From Flavobacteriales bacterium (GTDB taxonomy: Bacteria; Bacteroidota; Bacteroidia; Flavobacteriales; BACL11), in contig DUAL01000238.1 of assembly GCA_012960835.1 (NCBI GenBank), positions 1-13,997 on the forward strand: 13,997 bases of DNA. Direction: 5' to 3'. Both the position numbers and the translations under genes were made by a program. The notes under the pieces were generated by a model, which was not told the DNA's origin, did not search any database, and saw nothing but the letters and a program-made list of their open reading frames with translations. Positions 6,702 to 13,997 of this stretch are shown one piece after another. The stretch's first letter is position 1. Each line of letters opens with the position of its first letter.

Positions 6702-6736
6702 TTGCTCCAAAAATTCGTTATTCCTATTATATTTTG
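6702..6736 (+). promoter_or_regulatory. Weak candidate promoter of the AsmA-kinase operon
   Basis: TTG at 6702-6704 and TATATTTTGC near 6728-6737 resemble TTG / TAnnTTTG, but with one extra base in the -7 box and a 23-base spacer. The -7 box sits 8 bases before the ATG at 6745. Confidence 0.25.
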
Positions 6737-6744
6737 CCTTTGTA

Positions 6745-9234
6745 ATGAAATGGATTAAAAAAATAATTAGCATTATTTTCTTGGTAGTGTTCTCTGTAAT
6801 ACTGCTTGGCATTGGCTTTACTTTTTTGTATGGCGAAAAAATTGAGCAACTAATGCTAAAAAATATTAAAGAAAAATTGATTACTGAAATAGAAGTAAAA
6901 GAGATAATTTTTTCAGTTTTTGAAAATTTTCCTTACGCCTCTGTTAAACTTACAGATGTGCTAATAATGGAAAAAGAGCCAAATATAAACGACACCTTAT
7001 TGTATGCCCAACAGGGGTATTTGCAATTCAATATTTTTAATTTGCTTTCTGAAAATCAGCACATCAATAAAATAGTTTTAGTTGGTAGCAAGCTACATAT
7101 TAAGTATGATATAAACGGCCTTGCGAATTATAAAATTTTCAAACCCCAAGAGGAGAATCAAAAAAAAGTACGTATAGAACAAATTTATTTTAAAGAGTCC
7201 AGTCTTAGCTATTCTCACCTAAAAAAAAAGGTTGCTATTGGGGCAAAAACAGGCATAGTGTTAGTGCAATTTGAGCAGGAAAAACCATCTAACTTTTTGG
7301 TAAAAGGGGGTATGTTTATGCAAAATTTATTGATAGGTAATACAGACTATATCCAGAAAAAAAACACAAAAATTGATGCAAATTTTGCCATTTCAGACAG
7401 CATATTCTTCATCCAAAATTCTAATATTTTTATTGAAGATGTGCAATTTAAATTGGATGGTGAGATAAAAGGAAAGCGTGTAAATTTGAATATTTCAGCA
7501 GATAATCAAAGATTGAAAAGCGTGCTTATGCACATGCCCGAAAAGTTCAAATCTGTGTGCAGTTCATTTTTAGCTGCTGGGGATTTAAGTTGCAAAGGGC
7601 TCATAAATGGCGTGATAAGCAAAACGGAAAGTCCCCATTTTAATATGGATTTTTCTATAACAAAAGGACTTTTCAATTTGAAAGAAAATCCTTTTAAACT
7701 TACAGCAGTTTCCCTTAGTGGGAATATCGACAATGGCAAAAGCAATAATTTTGAAAGCACTATAATAAAGGCAGAAAAATGCAGTGCCAAAACAGGAAAC
7801 GGAACACTAGCAGCTTCTTTTATGGTGAGCAATTTAAACAACTATTATCTTAGCATAGATATCAATTCTAATCTGGATTTGGCAGAGGTAAATCACCAGT
7901 TTAATAGCACGCCATTTTTTAATATGAAAGGTACACTTATTGCAAAAACAAAATACAATGGACTTTTGTCTTTTTCAGAAAAAATGAAAGACAATTTTCT
8001 TTCATCAATTCATCAAAGCGATTTACAATTAAAAGATGTAGAATTTCAGTATAAAAAATTTCCATTACTATTTGGTATTCCTGCAATGAGCTGTCAAATA
8101 AAGGATAACAAAATAATTATAGAAAATAGTGAGATTACCATATCCGATAGCGACATTAAATTTGACGGAACAATTACAAATTTTATTCCTTATCTTTTGG
8201 CTGCCGTACCTAAAATAGTAGTGGAAGGAAATATGCAATCGGTATATGTAAAATTTGATGAGCTGATGACACTTAAAGAAATGTCGGAAGGAAAATCAAC
8301 TTCTACCCTGCCAAATTGGATTGAAGTAAATTTAAAAACAAATATTCAACAACTCAGTTATCAGTATTTTGTTGCTGAAAATATTGATGCCAAGATTGAA
8401 TACAGCAATTATACTTTAAAGGCAAAGGATGTAAAAATGAATACTTTAAATGGAGAAATTACAGGGGAAGTAAAATTTCACGAAAGGCCTTACAATTATC
8501 TTAAATTGTTTACATCAGCTCATTTGGGAAAAATAAATATCAGAAATTTGTTTTCTGCTTTTCAAAATTTTGGACAAGAATTCATTCAGGATAAACATAT
8601 AAAAGGGGAGGGCACAGCCGATATTCAATTGCAATCGAGCTGGAATCCTGGCTTTGAATTTGATCCAAACAAATTACGGTTGAGCTCACACTTAATAATA
8701 AATAAAGGAGAATTGGTAGAATTTTCGCCACTTCTGAGTTTATCTTCTTATGTTAGCGTTGAAGAATTAAAAAATGTAAAATTCTCGACACTTGAAAACA
8801 ATATCAGAATTGAACACAATAACATCAATATTCCATCCATGGAAATAAAATCAACTGCACTTAGCGTGTTTATTTCAGGCACGCATAGTTTTGATAATGA
8901 GATTGATTACCAAGTTAGATTGTTGCTTTCAGAGCTGATTTCAAAGAAAGCTAGAAGTAAAAATAAAAATTTAGATAATGAGCTTGGAGTTGTAAAAGAT
9001 GATGGGCTTGGGCGTACAACTTTGTATCTCAGAATGGACGGAACAGTAGATAATCCGAATATTTATTTTGATAAAATAAAGATAAAAGAAAAGATAAAAA
9101 CGGAAGTAAAAAAGCAAGCAGAAGAAATAAAAACGATAATAAAAGAGGATGTCTTAAATCAAAAATCTGACAGTACTAAGCCCCAAGAAGAAAAATCGCC
9201 AGATATTATTTTGGAATGGAAAGATGAAGGATAA
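6745..9234 (+). CDS. AsmA-like membrane-anchored protein
   Basis: An 829-residue envelope protein. One N-terminal transmembrane segment (about 7-29) follows a basic start (MKWIKK), and the rest is probably periplasmic. The part just after the anchor (KIEQLMLKNIKEKL...SVFENFPYASVKLTDVLI) is the typical opening of Bacteroidota AsmA-family proteins. A long repetitive beta-strand region follows, with the AsmA C-terminal type block at about 670-775 (NIPSMEIKSTALSVFISGTH, DGLGRTTLYLRMDGTVDNPNI). The last ~55 residues are highly charged and Lys/Glu-rich, perhaps a helix. AsmA relatives form grooved beta-bridges linked to phospholipid transport or outer-membrane assembly; that role here is by family. 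The histidine kinase gene starts 12 bases after its stop, so the two are very probably cotranscribed. Confidence 0.85.
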   Translation: MKWIKKIISIIFLVVFSVILLGIGFTFLYGEKIEQLMLKNIKEKLITEIEVKEIIFSVFENFPYASVKLTDVLIMEKEPNINDTLLYAQQGYLQFNIFNLLSENQHINKIVLVGSKLHIKYDINGLANYKIFKPQEENQKKVRIEQIYFKESSLSYSHLKKKVAIGAKTGIVLVQFEQEKPSNFLVKGGMFMQNLLIGNTDYIQKKNTKIDANFAISDSIFFIQNSNIFIEDVQFKLDGEIKGKRVNLNISADNQRLKSVLMHMPEKFKSVCSSFLAAGDLSCKGLINGVISKTESPHFNMDFSITKGLFNLKENPFKLTAVSLSGNIDNGKSNNFESTIIKAEKCSAKTGNGTLAASFMVSNLNNYYLSIDINSNLDLAEVNHQFNSTPFFNMKGTLIAKTKYNGLLSFSEKMKDNFLSSIHQSDLQLKDVEFQYKKFPLLFGIPAMSCQIKDNKIIIENSEITISDSDIKFDGTITNFIPYLLAAVPKIVVEGNMQSVYVKFDELMTLKEMSEGKSTSTLPNWIEVNLKTNIQQLSYQYFVAENIDAKIEYSNYTLKAKDVKMNTLNGEITGEVKFHERPYNYLKLFTSAHLGKINIRNLFSAFQNFGQEFIQDKHIKGEGTADIQLQSSWNPGFEFDPNKLRLSSHLIINKGELVEFSPLLSLSSYVSVEELKNVKFSTLENNIRIEHNNINIPSMEIKSTALSVFISGTHSFDNEIDYQVRLLLSELISKKARSKNKNLDNELGVVKDDGLGRTTLYLRMDGTVDNPNIYFDKIKIKEKIKTEVKKQAEEIKTIIKEDVLNQKSDSTKPQEEKSPDIILEWKDEG

Positions 9235-9246
9235 AAAATAAAAAAG

Positions 9247-10398
9247 ATGAATATTTATAACAGAAAAAAAACTTGGAAATTTTGGCTTTTAATTTTTGCC
9301 ATTATCATTGGGATTTCATCCCTTTTTATCACTAATTCTTTGGTAAAATCATTGGCTTATGAAGAAAAAAAGAAAATAGAAATATGGGCTTATGCAACCA
9401 ATCAAATGGTGAATATTTCAGATGACGGAAACTTTTCCTTGGCCATAAAAGTGATGGAATCCAATGAAAACATCCCCATTATTTTAGCAGATGAAAACGA
9501 CAGTATTCTCAACTACAGAAACTTAAATCCTATAAGCGAAATAACAGATGAATATTTGCAAAAGCAACTTGCCATAATGAAGCAACAAAATGAGCCAATT
9601 GAAATTCAAGTTTTTGAGGAGTATAAGCAACTTCTTTATTATAAAGATTCCATTTTACTTACGCGTTTGCGTTATTATCCTATGTTTCAACTCGGGCTTA
9701 TTACGCTTTTTATGTTTATTGCCTATTTAGCATTTAGTTCGGCTAGAAAAGCAGAACAAAACCAAGTGTGGGCAGGTATGGCCAAAGAAACTGCACACCA
9801 ATTAGGCACACCCCTTTCTTCCCTTATGGCTTGGGTGGAACTTCTTAAATCCAAAGCAGAAACCAAAGATATGGTATTGGAAATGGAAAAGGATGTTGCT
9901 CGGCTGGAAACCATTACCGATCGTTTTTCAAAAATTGGTTCAAAGCCAACTTTGGAAAATAAGAATATTGTGAAAGTAGTAGAAGAAGCAACTAATTATT
10001 TAAAATCACGCCTGCCCGAAAAAGTAATAATAGAAGTATATTCTGAAAAACCATCCATTATAGTTCCTGTATCTGTTGTTTTGCTTAATTGGGTAATAGA
10101 AAATATTTGTAAAAATGCAGTGGATGCCATGAAGGGTGAGGGGCTAATTAAAATTGAAATGGAGCAAGATGAAACCTATGTAAAAATCCACATTAAGGAT
10201 ACAGGAAAAGGTATTGAGCCAGGGTTAATGAATTCGATTTTTAAACCTGGGGTGACTTCCAAAAAAAGAGGTTGGGGCTTGGGGCTTTCCCTTTCCAAAA
10301 GAATAATTCAAGAATACCACAAGGGAAGAATTTATGTAAAAAGTTCAGTAGAAGGAGAAGGGACTACTTTCTCTATTTTGATTCCGAAAAAATCATAA
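9247..10398 (+). CDS. Membrane sensor histidine kinase
   Basis: A 383-residue two-component kinase. Transmembrane helices at about 11-33 and 142-165 flank a ~108-residue extracytoplasmic domain containing NIPIILADENDSIL (75-88), a PDC/Cache-like pattern. There is no HAMP or PAS domain. The phosphoacceptor region is KETAHQLGTPLSSL (180-193; His184), the HQLGTP variant of the H-box in place of HELRTP. The ATPase domain has the N-box ENICKNAVDAM (285-295), the G1 box DTGKGI (318-323), the F-box IFKPGVTSKK (331-340) and the G2 box GWGLGLSLSK (342-351), all intact. No response regulator is adjacent, so the partner is elsewhere. It follows the AsmA gene by 12 bases, and its stop overlaps the convergent msrBA stop region by six bases. 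Confidence 0.93.
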   Translation: MNIYNRKKTWKFWLLIFAIIIGISSLFITNSLVKSLAYEEKKKIEIWAYATNQMVNISDDGNFSLAIKVMESNENIPIILADENDSILNYRNLNPISEITDEYLQKQLAIMKQQNEPIEIQVFEEYKQLLYYKDSILLTRLRYYPMFQLGLITLFMFIAYLAFSSARKAEQNQVWAGMAKETAHQLGTPLSSLMAWVELLKSKAETKDMVLEMEKDVARLETITDRFSKIGSKPTLENKNIVKVVEEATNYLKSRLPEKVIIEVYSEKPSIIVPVSVVLLNWVIENICKNAVDAMKGEGLIKIEMEQDETYVKIHIKDTGKGIEPGLMNSIFKPGVTSKKRGWGLGLSLSKRIIQEYHKGRIYVKSSVEGEGTTFSILIPKKS

Positions 10399-11235
10399 CC
10401 CACAACTTCCCAAATTATTTTTATTGAGGTAATTTTGATGATATTCCTCTGCTCTGTAAAATTTTTCTGCTGAAGTTATTTGGGTAACTATTTCCTTTTT
10501 CCACTTTTCTTTTTGCTCAAACAATGATGTTTCTGCAACTTCTTTTTGTGTATTATTTTGATAAAAAATAACGGAACGATATTGCGTTCCAACATCCAGC
10601 CCTTGCTGATTTAAAGTGGTAGGATTATGATTTGACCAAAACACTTTCAGTAAGTCAGAATAGGAAATAATTTCAGAATTAAAATACAAATGCACCACCT
10701 CTGCATGATTGGTATTCCCTTTGCAAATATCATGATAAGTAGGGTTTAAAGTATTACCTCCCATATAGCCAACACTTGCAAGACAAACTCCTTTTGTTTC
10801 TCTAAAAGTTTTTCCCACATGCCAGAAACAGCCCCCCCCAAAAGTTGCTACTTCCAAATTGTTGTGGGCTATAAATTTAATGCTTAAAGAATTTACACAA
10901 TGGCGCGTATTTTTTGCTGTGATTTGCTCTCCTTCAAATACATGCCCTAAATGGCCATCACATTTTTTGCAACATATTTCCGTTCTAATTCTACCTCCAC
11001 TTAAATCTTTATTTTTTTTTATGGAACCTTTCATCCCCTCATCAAAAGATGGCCAACCACAGCCAGAATTAAATTTACTATTGGACTCATAAAGCGGATT
11101 TTCACAAGCCCTGCATACAAAAATTCCCGCTTCAAAAAAATCATTGTATTCCCCAGAAAAAGGAGCTTCCGTTCCTTTATCTTTTAAAATATGTTTTTCT
11201 TCCGAGCTAAGATGTGAGAAATAATCGTTTTCCAT
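10393..11235 (-). CDS. msrBA: Bifunctional methionine sulfoxide reductase, MsrB-MsrA fusion
   Basis: A 280-residue repair enzyme that reduces both diastereomers of methionine sulfoxide in proteins. The N-terminal MsrB domain (1-122) has zinc pairs CRAC (41-44) and CKKC (89-92), GCGWPSF (58-64) and the catalytic Cys113 in RHCVNSLS. The MsrA domain (about 127-280) has catalytic Cys136 in GCFW, Tyr157 in GYMGG, Glu179 in NHAEVV, Asp214 and Tyr219 in LDVGTQYRS, and a likely resolving Cys278 in GSCGL. All key residues are present. One oddity is HVGK after GCFW where GVE is usual. The B-A order is the reverse of the MsrA-MsrB order in Neisseria PilB. No signal peptide is visible, so it probably acts in the cytoplasm with thioredoxin. 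Coding just before Cys136 runs through a G8 tract (10832-10839). Confidence 0.96.
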   Translation of the reverse strand: MENDYFSHLSSEEKHILKDKGTEAPFSGEYNDFFEAGIFVCRACENPLYESNSKFNSGCGWPSFDEGMKGSIKKNKDLSGGRIRTEICCKKCDGHLGHVFEGEQITAKNTRHCVNSLSIKFIAHNNLEVATFGGGCFWHVGKTFRETKGVCLASVGYMGGNTLNPTYHDICKGNTNHAEVVHLYFNSEIISYSDLLKVFWSNHNPTTLNQQGLDVGTQYRSVIFYQNNTQKEVAETSLFEQKEKWKKEIVTQITSAEKFYRAEEYHQNYLNKNNLGSCGL

Positions 11236-11249
11236 ATTTTAGATTTGTA

Positions 11250-11257
11250 CAAAAATA
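11250..11257 (-). promoter_or_regulatory. Candidate -7 box of msrBA
   Basis: On the reverse strand TATTTTTG matches TAnnTTTG exactly and ends 14 bases before the msrBA ATG (11235). It overlaps the T-rich tail of the putative hmuY terminator. No -33 TTG lies at the usual spacing. Confidence 0.35.
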
Positions 11258-11284
11258 AAAAAAGCACCCAAATTGGATGTTTTT
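11258..11284 (-). terminator. Probable Rho-independent terminator after the haem-uptake operon
   Basis: Reading the reverse strand, CATCC (11279-11275), loop AATTT and GGGTG (11269-11265) form a five-pair stem with one U-G pair. Flanking A and T runs can extend it past a bulged C. A T-rich tract follows at once. It lies about 25 bases after the stop of the HmuY gene. Confidence 0.5.
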
Positions 11285-11305
11285 CTTTTTGCTAACCCTT
11301 ATTAT

Positions 11306-11953
11306 TTAGAAAGTTAAAGCCCCCTTTTCTGATTGATACACATAGTTAAATGTGTAAAAACCACCATAATCAGTCATAAAATTTGGATTAGGGCTATCAT
11401 AAAAATAGGTAATTTCAATCTTAGCATATTTGTTGTCATGAGTTCTAAAAACTAATATCTTACCAGCTATTGGAGATATTTTATGCCATGTTGGCGAAAC
11501 GGGGTCTTTATCATATACACACCAACCCATTTCCATGTAGCCCATGTCATCAATTATTGCAGTTCCATTTTGACTGTCCTGAGCTAAAAGAGATGTATCT
11601 ATACTTGCAATATTAGCCATAGTACCATCAATAATATATACCGCAGCATTACCTTCTCTGCTTGGCTGAGAACTATCAGATGATGCCCCTCCATTTACAA
11701 TAATACTAGTAGATCTAAATGCTACATCCCAGTCATCTCCATCAACTACACCCCCCTCTGAAAAGCTAAATTTAGTATAGTTACCAGTAATAGTTGGAGG
11801 TGCTGGTGGTGGGTTTGGTGTAATTGATGCTTGAGCATCTAATTCAGTAATTGTCGCAGTTATTACTGTATCAATTGGTTCAGGACTTTCCTTTTTACAT
11901 GCTGTAAACACAACTGCTAGTGTAAGCATAGATAAAACTAATTTCGTTTTCAT
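11306..11953 (-). CDS. hmuY: HmuY-family haem-binding lipoprotein
   Basis: A 215-residue surface or outer-membrane lipoprotein of the HmuY family, haemophore-like proteins that pass haem to a TonB-dependent receptor. The lipoprotein signal ends VVFTAC (Cys19), followed by KKE. Family blocks are YTKFSFSEGGVVDGDDWDVAF (59-79), SIIVNGG (83-89), GKILVFRTHDNKYAKIEITYFY (164-185) and FYTFNYVYQ (199-207). A Pro-rich loop (NPPPAPP, 47-53) follows the linker. The axial haem ligands cannot be assigned with confidence: His172 is in the conserved THDNKYAK block, and a Met cluster sits at 137-142 (MGYMEM). It starts 21 bases after the stop of the receptor gene, with no promoter between, so it is the second gene of that operon. 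Confidence 0.88.
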   Translation of the reverse strand: MKTKLVLSMLTLAVVFTACKKESPEPIDTVITATITELDAQASITPNPPPAPPTITGNYTKFSFSEGGVVDGDDWDVAFRSTSIIVNGGASSDSSQPSREGNAAVYIIDGTMANIASIDTSLLAQDSQNGTAIIDDMGYMEMGWCVYDKDPVSPTWHKISPIAGKILVFRTHDNKYAKIEITYFYDSPNPNFMTDYGGFYTFNYVYQSEKGALTF

Positions 11954-11974
11954 TGTTTTTATTTTTTGTTATTA

Positions 11975-13997
11975 TTATTTGGGGTAGTTTTTAAAATTTA
12001 TTTTAAGGTTGATATAATATAATCTTCCTGAAATATTGCTAATATATTCTGGGTTGGTAAAATCAAAAATGTTTTTCACGCCCAGTTGAATAGATTTGGA
12101 AGCATTTGTATGATGGGTAATCCCAACATCACAAATGGCATAGCCATCTATAAACTCATCATAAGTGTCTAACAAATTATTTCCATTAGAATCATTAAGG
12201 GCGTATTTGCTTCTATAAGTGATGATGCTATTGATAGCTATTTTGTCATTTATTTGATAAAAAAGTTTAATATTCCCCATATGTCTGGACCGATTAAAAA
12301 GCCCAAAATAATCATTTTTCCCTAATTTGAAACTGACTAATGTTTCAGCATCTTTTGCATACACATCTCCTCCTGTTTCAAATATAGTTTTAATATCACT
12401 ATCGAAAGCGAAAAGCAGTTGATAGCCCGCTTTTATTTCTAATTTAGAATTTGGGCGAAAGCGTGTATTAAACTCCATCCCCTTTGTTTCCACTTGATTT
12501 AGATTGAAATAACTAAAAACAGGCAAGGAGTTGCTTTTGTTAGCCACTAGTTGTGCCTCAATTAAATTCACTACTTCATTCTTGAAAAAATTGATGTTAA
12601 AAGATGTTTTTTCATTAACCTTAAATTTAATTCCCACATTTATATTAAGGGAAGTTTCTGATTTTAATGGAGAATTTATTTCTGAAAAAGGGATAAAAAT
12701 ACCTTGCAACATCCCATCATTTTCCATGGCAGTCAATTTATCAAAAGCCACTTCTCTTCCTAAAACTGTATAGCCAATTGTGGAGTTGGTAAAATCAAAA
12801 TACCTTTGTCTGAAATCAGGAATTTTAAAACCAGTACCTACCGAGCCATTTATTTTCAGTTGCTTTGAAATAGGGAATCCTAAAGCTAATTTGTTAGAAA
12901 TTTCAGGGGAATAATTATTATAATTATCGTACCTACTTCCTGCAATAATATCCACAACTCCAAAAGCAAGACAATCCAATTGCCCATATAAAAACTTCAA
13001 ATCTTGTTGTGCGATACTAGAAAAATCTTTTCGGTCTAATTTCTCCTTTGTCATCCCAAATCCAATAATTCCATTTATTGCTTTAAAGTTGAAATTATTT
13101 CTTAATTCCGATTGCAATAGGGTGTGGTCAAAATAATTCTCATCAAATAAGCTGCCATTTTGATTTTGCAAAAACTCATCTGTTCTATAATTTGTAGTAT
13201 AAATTTCCGCTTCTGTAGAAAAATTAGAATGCATCAAATATTTAATAGAAGAACCTAAATTCCATTCCTTGATTTGGCTTTGTCCTTCCAAAAGCAAATT
13301 AGATTTCTCCCCTGTGTTTTCTTGCTCTTGATTAAAATATCGCCCATTCGCTTTTAAAATTATTTTTTCTGACAAATCGTACTTTATTTTAGAGCGAAAA
13401 GAATAATTGCTAAAAGGATTAATAGTGCTCAGTAAATCAGAATCAATTAAATCGAATCCATCTGTTTTATAATAATCTATGGAGTTTGAAAGTTGCAATC
13501 CTCCTTGTTTATATTGAAAAAGCGCACTAGAATTTAAGCTATTGTTCGTGCCATATTTCATTCTCAAAAATATATTCTTTCCATCTTCTACTTGGGTTTT
13601 ACTGATTAGATTAATTACTCCTCCCAATGCATTTGAACCATACAAAGAAGAGGAAGCGCCTCTAATAATTTCAATCTTTTCAATATCCGCCAAAGAAATT
13701 CTATTTAAATCCAATGCACCAAATGATCTGCCAATCATTGGGCAGCCATCTAAAAGAATGGCGATATAGGAAGCATCCAATCCCTGCATTTGCACTCCCT
13801 TAGTCCCCGTTTTGGTAGGCACACTTACAATTCCTGTTTGCTTTTCAATTACTTCATCCAATTTTGTTGCAGCAGTTTCAGCAATTTCTTTTTTATCAAT
13901 TATACTTCCTGGAATGGGTAATGCATCCAATGATTTGCTTGATTTTGTAGCAGAAATGCTTACTTGTTTATGCTTTTTTTCAAAAGTAACAGAATCT
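11975..13997 (-). CDS. TonB-dependent outer-membrane receptor, HmuR-like, 5' end off the window
   Basis: An outer-membrane 22-strand beta-barrel receptor importing a ligand, probably haem given the HmuY gene behind it. The frame stays open to the right edge, so translation starts outside; the TTG at 13930 is internal. Visible codons before it encode VSISATKSSKSLDALPIP, the usual start of the plug. Plug motifs are QMQGLDASYIAILLDGCPM, GALDLNRISLADIEKIEIIRG, and SSSLYGSNALGGVINLI (the characteristic plug end). The barrel follows for about 520 residues, with the TonB C-terminal pattern GVKNIFDFTNPEY and a closing strand LYYINLKINFKNYP. About 673 residues are visible. The signal peptide and any carboxypeptidase-like N-terminal domain are not seen. 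Ligand assignment rests on gene context; related receptors take cobalamin or siderophores. Confidence 0.93.
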   Translation of the reverse strand, partial: DSVTFEKKHKQVSISATKSSKSLDALPIPGSIIDKKEIAETAATKLDEVIEKQTGIVSVPTKTGTKGVQMQGLDASYIAILLDGCPMIGRSFGALDLNRISLADIEKIEIIRGASSSLYGSNALGGVINLISKTQVEDGKNIFLRMKYGTNNSLNSSALFQYKQGGLQLSNSIDYYKTDGFDLIDSDLLSTINPFSNYSFRSKIKYDLSEKIILKANGRYFNQEQENTGEKSNLLLEGQSQIKEWNLGSSIKYLMHSNFSTEAEIYTTNYRTDEFLQNQNGSLFDENYFDHTLLQSELRNNFNFKAINGIIGFGMTKEKLDRKDFSSIAQQDLKFLYGQLDCLAFGVVDIIAGSRYDNYNNYSPEISNKLALGFPISKQLKINGSVGTGFKIPDFRQRYFDFTNSTIGYTVLGREVAFDKLTAMENDGMLQGIFIPFSEINSPLKSETSLNINVGIKFKVNEKTSFNINFFKNEVVNLIEAQLVANKSNSLPVFSYFNLNQVETKGMEFNTRFRPNSKLEIKAGYQLLFAFDSDIKTIFETGGDVYAKDAETLVSFKLGKNDYFGLFNRSRHMGNIKLFYQINDKIAINSIITYRSKYALNDSNGNNLLDTYDEFIDGYAICDVGITHHTNASKSIQLGVKNIFDFTNPEYISNISGRLYYINLKINFKNYPK

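Noticed and set aside
6696..6758. 20-codon forward frame before the AsmA gene as a leader peptide
   Set aside because: It overlaps the AsmA start, covers the candidate promoter boxes, and shows no regulatory codon run or attenuator hairpin.
13928..13930. TTG as the start of the TonB receptor
   Set aside because: The frame is open upstream to the window edge and encodes the conserved VSISATK plug start, so this is an internal Leu codon.
1..13997. CRISPR array, insertion sequence, integrase or defence island
   Set aside because: No regularly spaced direct repeats, transposase motifs or terminal inverted repeats were seen; all sizeable frames belong to ordinary chromosomal families.

Overview
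The window reads as chromosomal DNA of a low-GC Bacteroidota bacterium, most likely order Flavobacteriales. The signs are exported proteins with a C-terminal type IX secretion (T9SS) sorting domain, a CotH protein carrying an adhesin-type repeat, a HmuY/TonB-receptor pair, -7 promoter boxes of the TAnnTTTG type, no clear Shine-Dalgarno sequences, and strong AT bias. There are no insertion sequences, phage genes or CRISPR arrays. No stretch over about 110 bases lacks a gene.

Layout, left to right. (1) 1-1360: the 3' part of metG, an unusually short form without the C-terminal tRNA-binding domain. (2) 1414-2505: a secreted alpha/beta-hydrolase with a T9SS tail. (3) 2511-2582: tRNA-Arg(CCU), five bases after that gene. 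(4) 2612-3515: a forward cluster of a 43-residue two-helix membrane miniprotein, a DUF2147 protein (coupled by an ATGA overlap) and a pterin-4a-carbinolamine dehydratase. (5) 3582-5474, reverse strand: a large secreted CotH-type protein with the same T9SS tail as the hydrolase. (6) 5531-10398, forward: a YraN nuclease-fold protein, an RluB-like pseudouridine synthase homologue lacking its catalytic Asp, an AsmA-like membrane protein, and a sensor histidine kinase 12 bases behind it. (7) 10393-13997, reverse: a bifunctional MsrB-MsrA methionine sulfoxide reductase, then a HmuY-type haem-binding lipoprotein and the TonB-dependent receptor upstream of it in one operon, with the receptor cut by the window edge.

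Functional grouping. The hydrolase and the CotH protein are probable T9SS cargo sent to the surface or medium. The receptor and HmuY form a haem-uptake unit. AsmA plus kinase is a cell-envelope unit with no visible response regulator. MetG, tRNA-Arg, the pseudouridine synthase homologue and MsrBA are translation or protein-repair housekeeping. I see no clear multi-gene new system. The points most worth following are the degenerate RluB homologue (Asp to Gly, and the conserved Arg motif lost), the membrane miniprotein overlapping DUF2147, the shared divergent sorting tail, and a G8 tract just before the MsrA active-site Cys.
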